A DNA stretch of 64,000 bases, taken from contig NZ_AP025307.1 in the NCBI RefSeq assembly GCF_036492635.1, positions 124,001-188,000 on the forward strand, given 5' to 3'. A model generated the notes under the pieces. The model was not told the origin of the DNA. It did no database searches and was given only the letters and a program-made list of their open reading frames with translations. The first letter of the stretch is position 1. The number at the start of each line of letters is the position of its first letter. A program made the translations under genes and the position numbers. Shown here piece after piece: positions 28,901 to 39,600 of the stretch. Source of the stretch: Aureibacter tunicatorum (GTDB taxonomy: Bacteria > Bacteroidota > Bacteroidia > Cytophagales > Cyclobacteriaceae).

Positions 28901-31009
28901 GATCCTGATCCAGATGAAAGCGAAGCGATTAAAAAGAAGAGAAGGGAAGATGAGGTTAAAAAGTACCTTGATTTAGAGCAAATGCTTTATGCGAAAGTAA
29001 AGGTAGATTTGGGAACTGTAGGCGTGGATGAATACCTTTCATGTTATGTGGATATTGATCAGACTAAGGAAATGGGCTTGGTCAAAGGCGCGGATGGAAA
29101 ATACGCTTATGGATACTTCCATATTAAAAAAGAACAAGGATATAATGCAATTAGTTTGCGATCTTGGCAACATATTAGAATCAATCAGCCTGAGTTTATA
29201 AGCCAGAATTATAATAATCATATTAATATCCAAAAAGGAAATGAGCGAAACGCCGCTAATTTGAAAAAGTTGTTTGATACCATGGGAGCGGCTTTTAAGT
29301 ATTTGCGCATTGCATTTGAGGGGTATTATAAATATGCTGATAATAAGAACTTTGGAAAGAAGCTGTATCCTGAAAAATCTTGGATTCGATTGAAAAGTCC
29401 TGACAAATTTAAATATGGAGGCGGACATCGTGTTAGGCAAGTGACTTCCGTTGACAATTGGAAGGGCTCAGGAGGAGAAAGCTATTTTGGCCAAGTATAT
29501 GACTATACCATGGAAGAAGGTGGCCAAGTAATAAGCTCGGGAGTTGCAGCTTATGAGCCTTCAATCGGAGGAGATGAGAATCCTCTTAGATATGCGAAAA
29601 GGTATACGCAATCAATTCCAATGCGCTCCGACAATGAATTCTTTTTTGAGTATCCTATCAATGAGAGCTATTATCCTGGGCCGCAAGTGGGGTACAAGCA
29701 AGTGACGGTGATGAGCTTGGCTTCCGCTTTTAAATCAGGGAAAAAAGTGTTGGGCATAGAACATATGGATTTCCCATTTGTGGAAAATGAGCAAGGTGAT
29801 CCAGTGCATTCTCAAGAGCATAACTTTGGCACAACGGGAAAAACAGTGCATAAATTTTTTACTGCAAAAGACTTTCCTGTAAGGACATATGAGACTGACA
29901 AAAGCAAAACAGATGAAGCGGATAGGGCTTGGTTTACTATTCCGATAGTTGGCGTAATGGAGTCTTATAGATATGGGGCTGCTCAAGGATATAGCATTGT
30001 GTTGAATGATATGCATGGCAAGCAGGAAGCAATAGAATCTTACAGACAAGAAGATGATGGCAGCTTTGCAGCCGAGCCTTATGCTTGGACCAAGTATAAT
30101 TACAAAGCTCATAAAACTTGGTATGATAAAAGGAATGTGTGGAAGCTGGATAACTTGATGACTAAAACAACTTCGCCGACAAGCAATGGAGAAAAGAATC
30201 TGCTCAGGGTTCCAAGAGATGGTGACGATGAAGGAGATCAAGTATATATGAACCAGGAAATGGAAGTCTTTTTCGATAGCAAGCATGTGATAGATTTTGC
30301 TTATGAAGTAGGAGTTTCTGCCAATACCGATGTGGTTTATGTTCCATGGCCAATCCCTGGTTATATTCCATGGCCTGAAGGAAGCGAGTATGGCAAGGAA
30401 CTTAAAACCGTTGTATCCAATAAGGTAGTGCATCAGTTTGGAATCGTTGAGTCTGTGGAAGCCTTTAATGATGGGTCGTGGGTGAAAACAGACAACTTGA
30501 AGTGGGATGTATTGACTGGACAGGTTGTCGCTAGCAGTGTAAACAATAATTTTGATGATCCGATTTATACATTCAATATTTTGGGGCATACTCAATACAA
30601 AGGCATGGGAGGAGCCTATCAAAATATAAAATATGCTATAGATACCGAATTGGAGTCGAATGAGGATGTGCTAGGACAGTATATTTTTTCCAATGCGGCT
30701 GCCAAACAACATGAGCCTTTGACAAGAGGCGATGAAATGGTGCTGATGAATAACGGAGAAGCGATTGCAAAGGTATTTTATTTGGGTGAGCAAACAGATG
30801 GCCAATATGCTATTTTGAGTAAAGAGTCGATTCAGACGAGTGCGCATAATGAAGAGACGAATGAGGATGAGCCAATACAGTACACGCTTAAAGTGATCAG
30901 GTCGGGCTATCGAAATCATCTGACCGCCACTGTTGGTTCGGTTACCGCATTGAAAGATGTTTCGGAAGATACCCCTCAAAATGTCAAATATTTTGAAAAA
31001 CAACTTTAA
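25943..31009 (+). CDS. Giant RHS-associated protein (1688 aa)
   Basis: A 1688-aa secreted protein. After a basic N-terminus and signal-like helix (about 12-33) it has the Bacteroidota RHS-partner opening: EMVNLFTGDFTYNIPLFDLP and NLAYHAGVGMDQEASWVGLG (about 50-110). A Gly-rich beta region (about 130-300) follows, then a long body with YD-like elements. Relatives occur just upstream of RHS toxins and resemble the SpvB/TcB-type half of a toxin shell. There is no RHS core or toxin tip at its C-terminus. It is 9 bp upstream of the 847-aa gene. Likely role: part of the cocoon or delivery complex for the RHS toxin. Confidence 0.7.
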   Translation: MTRILRKRLLRKMALLLSVNMLVQNIGMPIAFALTSGPSQPEVQSFEPIGTTEMVNLFTGDFTYNIPLFDLPGPNGGYPFNLAYHAGVGMDQEASWVGLGWNLNPGVINRQMRGLPDDFNGDKVTYKAKMNDNWTAGGKLGIGFEFFGKGEDQLGIGGNASAGLNVYYNNYKGIGTAIDASGGLSKAMGSHMTGGLGFNFSMDSNQGVSAGMNVSLSSQTKKMKDNDRKGTFGIGLGYNSMEGLKSISFGLSASEEVKSFKNKKGKTRSISESRSLGSAHISLSSPGFTPMNGLIPKNSNFSFNAKFMVGAWGAFPDVYVGGYFNRQELNSNKTLPTYGYLHYQDIEKTKMVTDEAGNEQLVLLPHPVTDFNREQDGMVSEDVPNLPIPSLTNDVYSAVGQGMSFMYRPFRNDIGMVGNQHVQSENKIEDNISLGVDIGPAFTHFGANLTSHINEINVSPWYEDNQVAEYMKFEKFKSGDVYEPVAFRAYGEASVDEQQFFQKYKEERPITANVKTKKLKAELDIDYVREDTRKKRARNVIPITNRELLKKTSEGKWLELDNLYKIDIVERYSNSGSINYRDFNASLVKYERDPAENGDQDKAKHMKKDHTAGFTVLNADGMRYVYGIPAYNFYQKEKIYATDRTPSSSSPSRVQHGSTGSNGDGFEKETEMPAYAHSYLLTSIVGPDYVDLTNDGVTEDDLGYWVKFTYERVNDRENPYKWRAPYDKDNFMEGLISDQKDNRASYVYGEKEVWYLAKAETKTHIAYFDIGTSNGDGRYDGYGALENGEKDNSSRMRSLHQITLCTRAGGIDKPLKKIRFQYATAGYNDLAGGAPNSSGGKLTLTELSMEYGSNYRGSLSPYIFEYNDAPYSEEKYDRWGNYKSIVSEADNNIFPYVDQKLSNSEQRNRDASAWNLKKIKMPSGGEITVDYEMDDYAYVQHKQAMQMTKIVNPIFDQDNQVTSVTTEPIDLGSTDKLYFPLKKAYQDPDPDESEAIKKKRREDEVKKYLDLEQMLYAKVKVDLGTVGVDEYLSCYVDIDQTKEMGLVKGADGKYAYGYFHIKKEQGYNAISLRSWQHIRINQPEFISQNYNNHINIQKGNERNAANLKKLFDTMGAAFKYLRIAFEGYYKYADNKNFGKKLYPEKSWIRLKSPDKFKYGGGHRVRQVTSVDNWKGSGGESYFGQVYDYTMEEGGQVISSGVAAYEPSIGGDENPLRYAKRYTQSIPMRSDNEFFFEYPINESYYPGPQVGYKQVTVMSLASAFKSGKKVLGIEHMDFPFVENEQGDPVHSQEHNFGTTGKTVHKFFTAKDFPVRTYETDKSKTDEADRAWFTIPIVGVMESYRYGAAQGYSIVLNDMHGKQEAIESYRQEDDGSFAAEPYAWTKYNYKAHKTWYDKRNVWKLDNLMTKTTSPTSNGEKNLLRVPRDGDDEGDQVYMNQEMEVFFDSKHVIDFAYEVGVSANTDVVYVPWPIPGYIPWPEGSEYGKELKTVVSNKVVHQFGIVESVEAFNDGSWVKTDNLKWDVLTGQVVASSVNNNFDDPIYTFNILGHTQYKGMGGAYQNIKYAIDTELESNEDVLGQYIFSNAAAKQHEPLTRGDEMVLMNNGEAIAKVFYLGEQTDGQYAILSKESIQTSAHNEETNEDEPIQYTLKVIRSGYRNHLTATVGSVTALKDVSEDTPQNVKYFEKQL

Positions 31010-31018
31010 TTTAAAAAC

Positions 31019-33562
31019 ATGCGAGAATTATATCTGATTATTTGCTTGACTTTTATTACTTGTCAACTTAGATCACAAGGCTTAATGAATGTAACTGCAT
31101 GTGATTATAAAGATCCAGTTGAAGTAGTTACACCTTATTATATCGTAAATGGTGAAAAAATTGAAGGTAATATTTTTTCAATGGATGCAATTGAAGATAA
31201 TTGTCCTGAAGCAAGTGAGCATGGTGTTAGTGTTTCACCTACACCTGCAGGTCCTTATGTGATGGGGAGACATGTTAAAGGTATCCAAAATGCTTCCGGA
31301 GATTATGAAAGCAAATATGAATTTGAATTTTATGAAAACTTTACAGGACAAGTTCAGGTAACAGTTGTCTCAACAGAGACAGGTATGTGTAGTTTTACAA
31401 CTCAATCTTTTACATTAGATGTAGTGTATTTTACAGGGGATATTCTTGTAAGGGATAATGATCAATGTAATCCATATAGTTTTTACGATACAGGAATAAC
31501 GCCTTCAGAAGAATATTATGAAGTAAAAATTCCAGGGAAAACGCCTTATAGATTTGATTGGAATACTGATGGTACTGTTGAAGTTGTTATTGATGAATAT
31601 AACTGGTGTAGAGGTGAGCTCCATGCTATACAAATTAACAATTTTGATGCAATGATTACGGTTTCCCATGATATAACTAATGGTAAATATAAATTCTTAA
31701 TACATGATAATTATGTGGGTAAAATAAGTTATACACTTAGTTCATCTGATAAATTTGCGTGTGATTTTTCAGAAACTGATCAAGAATTCGAAATTGTTCA
31801 CAACCCTGCATCAGGGGAACGGTATAAAGAAAGAAAAATTGAATTTTCTTTTGATTATGAGATAAAATCTGTGTATGGGTTTTGTTCCGCTGAAGTTGAA
31901 TTTACTCCCAAGAATTTTTTTGTAGATCACTATGAGTATAATGATATTATATGGGATTTTGGAGATGGGAATTGTACGACTGGAGATGTTAATGAAGTTA
32001 TTACTCATATTTATGACATTGAAGATCAAAATGAATTTAATGTAGTTGCAAAGATTCCATATTGGACAGAATGCGGTGAGCTACTTTATTCAGAAGTTTT
32101 ATATACTGTTCAGGAAAAGCTAATAGATATAGATCGGATTTTTCCTGATGTAAGACAAGTAAGCATAAAAGCAAAAACATATTCTTCTGATAAGATTTTG
32201 TCTGCATCAGCCAGTACCTTTTCAGATAGCTGGCCATTGGATATGGGCGTAGGCTTGGCGCATTTGAATGAATTTGAGTCAGGCGCTAGTGGCGTTTGGA
32301 GAACATCTTCGGCTTATGTTTATGAGAATCATGGTGAGCAAAGACAGTCGACAGGCCCAATAAATGAAGCGAGTCCTGATATTTCCGCTGATGGTACTTT
32401 TTCATTGAATATGTTCGACTGGCAATCATTTGATCCGGAAATGGTTCCCGGCTGGATAAGAGCCAATCAAATGTTGAAATACAACGGATATGGTTATGAA
32501 ACAGATAATGTAAATGCTTTGGGCATATACAGTGGAGCATTGTATGGTTATTTTGGTCAAAAAGCATTGGCAGTTGGACAAAACATGAGGTCGGAAGAAA
32601 TGGGCTACACAGGCTTTGAGGAAGCATTGGCAGGCGAGGTTAATTTTCCGGACAATCAAAGTTGGATCAGTGGAAGATATGCGGAACCAAATGATGGCGG
32701 TAATTTTGATTTTGGGAGGAGAGAGCAAATCGAGTGGCATGAGTTTAAGGTAGTGGCTCATGATAAGCAAACAATTTTGGTGGAGATTACAGAGGAGCAA
32801 ATCAATGAAATTGAAAGCAGAGTTGTTTTGGTTGGTATTAAAAATGGCATTCCAGTTCTTCTTTACGCGGATATGCATTGTTTTTCAGCTAAGGATGACC
32901 CTGCGACAAAATATTACATATTTGTGGACAATCCCACACTGGCTTATTTTGACAATGTGATAGCAATGCACGGACAGAAAATGGTGCCGGAGAGTCCTGA
33001 AATAAGCTTGACAAGGATGCATGCGCATACTGGAGAAAGAAGCCTTATGCTTGTCAATGGAGTGGATGTGTTCTGGGAGCAAAGAAGAATAAAGCTCGCG
33101 CCGGGGAAAAAATACCTGATTTCAGCCTGGGTTGCGGATAGTTATTCTGTTCAAGGTTATGAGATTAGCTCTGAATTGGGTATAGAAATGGAGTTTTACG
33201 ATCGTCTGAACAATCAAATCGGATCCTATGCCATTGCTCCAAAAGGCAATGTCATCGATGGATGGCAAAAAATAGAAGGAGACTTTACAGCTCCTGATGG
33301 TATCGAAATGTTTAAGATCAGATTGGTGGCTGCCGGCGAGGTGTATTACGATGACTTGAGAATTCATCCTTATCAAGGCAATATGCAGACATATGTGTAT
33401 GATTTGCAAACGGATATGCTTAAGGCTGTGTTGGACCAAAACAACTACGCCACCTATTATCATTATGATGATGAGTTGAACTTAAAAATAGTGCAAAAAG
33501 AGACTGAAAAAGGCGTGATGACTATTGAAGAGCACAATCAATACAGAGTTAAAACGAAATGA
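31019..33562 (+). CDS. Secreted PKD-like / carbohydrate-binding-like RHS partner (847 aa)
   Basis: An 847-aa protein with signal peptide (about 1-21). Residues about 25-400 hold beta domains with paired Cys and a PKD-like motif (DIIWDFGDGNCTTGD, about 310). Residues about 690-800 resemble a CBM-type jelly roll (GKKYLISAWVADSY...). The last 60 residues (YVYDLQTDMLKAVLDQNNYATYYHYDDE) are YD/RHS-like. The first 1.1 kb of the gene is visibly more AT-rich than the rest, which suggests a swapped N-terminal part. It lies between the 1688-aa and the RHS genes and probably belongs to the same surface complex. Confidence 0.65.
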   Translation: MRELYLIICLTFITCQLRSQGLMNVTACDYKDPVEVVTPYYIVNGEKIEGNIFSMDAIEDNCPEASEHGVSVSPTPAGPYVMGRHVKGIQNASGDYESKYEFEFYENFTGQVQVTVVSTETGMCSFTTQSFTLDVVYFTGDILVRDNDQCNPYSFYDTGITPSEEYYEVKIPGKTPYRFDWNTDGTVEVVIDEYNWCRGELHAIQINNFDAMITVSHDITNGKYKFLIHDNYVGKISYTLSSSDKFACDFSETDQEFEIVHNPASGERYKERKIEFSFDYEIKSVYGFCSAEVEFTPKNFFVDHYEYNDIIWDFGDGNCTTGDVNEVITHIYDIEDQNEFNVVAKIPYWTECGELLYSEVLYTVQEKLIDIDRIFPDVRQVSIKAKTYSSDKILSASASTFSDSWPLDMGVGLAHLNEFESGASGVWRTSSAYVYENHGEQRQSTGPINEASPDISADGTFSLNMFDWQSFDPEMVPGWIRANQMLKYNGYGYETDNVNALGIYSGALYGYFGQKALAVGQNMRSEEMGYTGFEEALAGEVNFPDNQSWISGRYAEPNDGGNFDFGRREQIEWHEFKVVAHDKQTILVEITEEQINEIESRVVLVGIKNGIPVLLYADMHCFSAKDDPATKYYIFVDNPTLAYFDNVIAMHGQKMVPESPEISLTRMHAHTGERSLMLVNGVDVFWEQRRIKLAPGKKYLISAWVADSYSVQGYEISSELGIEMEFYDRLNNQIGSYAIAPKGNVIDGWQKIEGDFTAPDGIEMFKIRLVAAGEVYYDDLRIHPYQGNMQTYVYDLQTDMLKAVLDQNNYATYYHYDDELNLKIVQKETEKGVMTIEEHNQYRVKTK

Positions 33563-33608
33563 TAGCCATGACTAGGCTTGACAAACAAACAATACTAAGC
33601 ACAACGAA

Positions 33609-36600
33609 ATGAATAGATTCTTTACGATACTACACTTAATTGGCTTGATAGTTTTGAACTCATATCTGGCCAATGGACAAGATCAGGTGCCTGAGGCATA
33701 TCGAGTGCTTCGGGATGGAAGCAAATCTGTGTCAGAGGAAGCTTTGCTTTCTCCAGGCACATATTTGAGTGATCAAAATTTGACGGAGCCCAAGAACTTG
33801 TTTTTTGTAAGCTCTGGCTGTGTCACAGGCACATATTATCCGGCTTTTCACTTTAGGTATATATGGTCTACTCCGGGTATTGGATCAAAAAGTCCTTATC
33901 GCACAGATACGGATTGGTCGGTTCGAATACGTTTGGATGTGGAAAGTTTGAGAACAGGAAAGCAATGGAGCGAGGAAATGCAATTGAATATGCAAGATCA
34001 AGTCTTCGAGCAAGTCGCCTTTATGGATACTTTGGTTCAATGCTTTGACGATTATACTTATTTGGTAACTATACTGGATGAAAGCCAATTGGATGATGCA
34101 AAGCATCGAATTGCCGTTCAACCGATGCTTTATCGCAAAAAAACGGATTTTTATTCCAGTTTGGATATCTACAACGTATTTCCACAAGAAGTTGTAGAGG
34201 AAGCTACTTATGGCAATCACTTTGTTTCCAAAATTGACTATCTGATGACATGGGATAATGTTCTTGACGCGGATGGGTATCAATTCGAATGGCTGTTCAT
34301 GGACCAATTGAATATCAATAACGAGAACCCATTTAATAATCAAAGCTTGTTTCGATCGGCAATCAGAGTGAACTTGTCCAATAATGAGTACTTGTTGAGA
34401 GCGGGTGAATATGTTCAAGGTGATTTTTATTGCAGAGTAAGAGCTTATAGAGAAAATGCCTCAGGAGGAATCCAATATGGCCAATGGAAGATTGTATTGG
34501 TGAGTAATAATGGAATTCCTAATTTGGAAATTGATAATATTAATAATATTTCTTATGATAAAAATTGGCAAAAATCGACTAGTTATGCCGAAAATGGAAA
34601 ATCCAAGTCGGTGATATCATATTATGACGGTTTGTTGAGAAATAGGCAAACGCTTACCAATCTCAATACAGACCAGACGACTTTGATTTCCAGCTCATTA
34701 TACGATTATGAAGGTAGAGCTTCGATATCGCCATTGCCTGCTCCTATGCAGGGTACATCTCTTAAATATAGGGATGTGAATGCTTTTAAAACAGCCGAGG
34801 GAGTGGCTCCCAATGTGTCTGATGTTGTGAAAAATGACGCTTTTCACAAATTTCATTATGATAATGGAGGGGAGAAAAAGACTCCGATGGATTCCAAAAA
34901 AGCAGGCGCTAGCAGTTATTATTCCCCTGACAATGATTTCATTAAAATTATTGACTTGAGAGGCCAAGGAACCCAATGGTGGATTGATCCTGAGAAGATG
35001 ATTCCTGACGCTGAAGAGTATCCATACGCGCAGACAATGTATACGAACGATGGCAATAGCAGACCTACTATGCAATCCGGGTTGGGGAGCAAATTCCGAT
35101 TTGGTTTTGAGTTGGATAACCCCGAAGATGCCCATGATACACGTTATTTCTATACTACACCTACTTCCGTGGAGTTGTATCGTTTGTTTGGTTTGAATGT
35201 TGGAAACTCTTTGCATTATAAAAAAAATGCGGTGATGGACCCCAATGGCCAAGTAAGTCTAACTTATTTGGATCAATCGGGTCGAACGGTGGCTACCGCT
35301 TTGACAGGCGCAGGACCTGCCAACTTAGAGAAACTTCCGAGTAATAATCCTGAGGAAAATCGTTTGATTGTGAGCTTGAATGATAAAAATATTTTGTTGA
35401 AAGATCAAGCGACCATCAGTCATAAGATATTCAACGAAAAAGCAAGTTCTGAATATATCTTCGAGTATGAGCTAAGTTCTATCTCATCAACCATAAGCGC
35501 ATTGGATTATTGTCATACTTGCGAGTATGATCTGGAAATATCCATGGTTGATCCCTTGCAAAGAGAAATGAACCTTACTGGTGCGGATGAGGGAGAAGAG
35601 AGAAATATCATTATCAAAGGACTTAGCACGGATAATTGCGATGTTGTACATTCATTGATTGAAGGGGATAAAGTGAGCTTCACTGTGATACTTAACGATA
35701 TCGGTGAATATACAATTAGCAAAAGACTAATAACCAAGGAAAAAAGCTATGAGGAACTAAAAGCAATAGCTGTGGCATTGCCAGAAGCAATTGCGAAAAA
35801 AGCGGAAACTGACGCTAAAGCCAATATTGTGGACGAGAGTCTTTGCGACGCTTGCACAACAATAGAATGTTGGGAAGAAAGCCATCCTGGAGAAACGCTT
35901 GACACCAAATTGGCGGATATCTCATTGGCCAGTTATAAGTATAGTGGAGAAGAATGCGTCATAGATTTTTATGAAAATAATGAAGCTTCTGTGTCTGGAG
36001 GCGATGTATTTGATTTGAGGCTGGCAATGTACGCTACTTGGGATGATGTGCCAAGCTCATTGAAAACATTGAACGGCATCGTGGACAATGATCCATTTTT
36101 TCAGTTTGAGTTTTCGAACATGAAGACCAGAATGAAGGAATTGTTGGGCAATATGCATATTGGCACTGACGCTAGTGGCCAGAATATCAGAGCCAGCTGG
36201 AATGATATTGTGAATCCTCAGGCAACGTCTTTGAAATACAATGAATATGGAGAAAAGAGCGGATCAGGCAATCATGTGTTATACAGGGAGCAAAGCAGCG
36301 AAGACACCAAGCTTATTCAGTGGAATATGGGAAGAGGTTATTATTTGGAAGCGAAGCGCCAGCTTAAATTGGAGATTCCTGAGATTCTAAATTGTCCTGA
36401 GTTGAAGAAAAGATATGAGCTGCAAGATATGAGCAATAAGCCGCAGACTGAGGTGGAAATCATGCAAGAGGAAGAATATGATGCTTGGACTGATCCTTCA
36501 AATTATCCAACTGACGAATACGCCAATATGGCGATGGTCAGTATATTAAGCTCCTGCGGAGATTATAACGAGAGTTTGCAGTCTCTATCAAGCGCTGATC

Positions 36601-39600
36601 AAGCTAGGGTGCTGGATTTGTTGAAGGAGTATTTTTCAAATCAAGCAACCTTTGACAAGCAAAGCGGTTTCCCAGGCAATATTTTGGGTGATATTTACAC
36701 AGAAGACTGGGAAGCAACAAGCGGCCCTCTGAGCGAGGTGAAGCAAATTCTTCAATCATATGGCTTTAATTGTGCCATGTCAGAAGTGACTGTGATAAAG
36801 CCTGTGTGGGCTTGTGAAAATAATATTTCTTTTGATTTAAAATCTAGGATACAGACTGGTACTGAGACGGTTAAAATGAATATTAGACCAGCTGGCGAAA
36901 TAGATATACCAAATTCAACTTGTCAAATAAGTAGAATTAGTGTTAGAGAGGGAAGTGAATATATTCAAGGAGGAACTCATACTGGTTCGAGTTATACTTT
37001 CCAATGGAGAGAAGAGGTTAAAGGCAATATTACTGTTAGTATTGAACTCGTTCAATTTTTACCTTGTGGTCCTGAGGAGTTAACTCAAACTTTTTATGTA
37101 AATACTTCTACTGAGACAAGACCTATATATAGTGTAACAACTGAAAGCAAATCTTACTGCAAAAAGTATTCATCATCGACTACTACGGGACTTGAAGTTT
37201 TCAATTATGAGTTTTCTTTCCAAGACTGGAAAAACGTATGCTTGGACAAAGCGAGAGAAAAAGCTGCTCAAGATGCTGAGCAGGAGTACGAGGCTTACAT
37301 TGAAACCATAATTGCTGAGCTGAGCGACACGAAGTGTTTGGCTTCTGCCGAAGAGAATTTTACTTACAGTTATTCCTTGGCGGACTATCATTATACATTG
37401 TACTATTATGATCAGTCGGGCAATTTGGTGATGACCGTTCCTCCTAAGGGAGTGAATCCATTGTCGGGAGAAGACGCGCTTCGATTTGCGCAATACAAAA
37501 GCTCCATGACTTCTTCGGATAATCCGAGACATGAGATGACCACTCGCTATGTGTACAATAGCTTGAATCAACTGAGTAAGCAATATAGTCCGGATGGAGG
37601 AGAGACTTTGTTTTGGTATGATAGACTCGGACGATTGAGATTCTCTCAGAATGCGAAACAAAGAGAGCCGGTAATAGCAGAGGATGGCGTGACTGAACAG
37701 TACAGATTGTCTTATACCAGATATGATGATCTGGGTAGAGTTGTGGAATCGGGCGAATGCTTGGATGGGTTTTTCGGAAATACGCCAACGGTGCAAATTC
37801 AAGATGTCGTCAATGATATGTCCTATCCCGGAGCCTCCATTGCCAAGTTGAGCCATATCATGACATATTACGACAGTCCGTCGGAGGACATACCTTCGGA
37901 AGAAGACTTCGTTCAGGAGAATTTGAGAAATAGAGTGTCTTGGGTTATTGCCAGACAAGACAGCGAAGACTTTATGCCTGTGTCCACCTATTACAGCTAT
38001 GATATTCATGGCAATGTGAAGTCTATACTGCATGACAATCCGGGAGCGGGCTATAAGCGATTGGATTATGTGTATGATTTGGTCAGCGGCAATGTCAATT
38101 ACGTGTTTTACCAATATGGAAAGTCCGACCAGTTCGCGCATCGATATGATTATGATGCGGATAATCGATTGAAATATGTGGAAACTTCCACGGACATGTA
38201 TTTGTGGAATAGAGAGGCTACGTACAGATACTATCCGCATGGACCGCTGGCTAGAGTGGAATTGGGGCATTACAAAGTGCAGGGACTTGATTATTATTAC
38301 ACGCTTCAGGGCTGGCTGAAAGGCGTCAATACGCCAGGCGAGAATGATATGGTAGGAGGCGACGGCGCCGGAACTTCTTATGTGGCCAGAGATGCTTTCG
38401 CCTATCAATTGGGCTATTTTGAAGGGGACTACAAGCCGATTTATTCTCCTAACAGCCATAATGAGATGAACATGTGGCACAATACCAACACGCTCTATGG
38501 CGAGGAGAACCAGACATACAAAGGATTGTACAATGGCAATATCGCATATATGGTCACCGATTTGCCTCAAGTCGGCTATCAAGCGGGAGAGAGGCTGAAA
38601 GGCGTGAACGCTATGGTGTACAGGTATGATCAGCTCAATAGAATTGTCGCTTCCAGAGCGCTGACTGATATCGTCGCGCCAAGTTATCCTACTCCTTTGC
38701 AAGTATCGGAAAGAGCCAAGGGTACTGTGCCGTCCGCCTATGATACGGATTATACCTATGACGCTAATGGCAACCTGTTGACGCTTAAGCGATATGATAA
38801 CAATGGCGCTTTGCAGGAAGATTTCGCTTATCAATATGACGAACGAAATGGCAAGACCAATAAATTGCTGGCATTGCAAACTCCTCAAGGACAATTGGAT
38901 CAGAACTATCAAGAGCAGACGGTTTATTCTTTTGGCAATGATGAGGACTTGTACAAGCGCGCGATATATAAAACGTACCTAACAGGGAGCGGCCAGTACA
39001 ATGCAAAAGCCGCGGAAGAAATTATTCTTGATCATGGATTTTACAGCGATGGCACGGGAGAGTTCAATACTACCATCGAGACAGTGCCGGAAGAAGTGAC
39101 TGAGGATCCTCAATTCGTCAGGTATGTGTATGACGAGATTGGCAACCTGATAGAGGACAAAGAAGATGGGATCAAGATTTATTGGAATGTGCAGGGCAAA
39201 GTGGACAGCATCAAAAGAGAAGGCATAGATGCGATGCTCATTCGATTCAGATATGATGCGACAGGAAATAGAGTTGAAAAAAGCTCGGTCAAAAGCATTA
39301 GGTCTAATGATCCGGTGATCATCGAGAACAATATCAGCGAGCCTCAGACAAATCCATATGTCATTGATATTGAAGAAATTCAAAAAACTACGTATATTAG
39401 GGATGCGTCAGGCAATGTGATGGGAACTTATGAGACCCATGTGGTCGAGTGGGGTTATTACACGCATACAGGGCCTGGCCCTGGAGTACCTGGGCCTGTG
39501 AGTACTTCTTCGATTCCAGGCAGTGGGCCTAGAAGAGGAGGATTTACGCTTAAGGATCGCGCTTTCAAGCATGACTTGTACGGTTCGTCCAGACTAGGGC

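Noticed and set aside
37173-38912. A 579-codon open frame on the minus strand opposite the RHS repeats
   Set aside because: It is antisense to a clearly coding, repetitive RHS region; its predicted protein is Ile/His/Arg-rich without domains, as expected from a codon-bias shadow.
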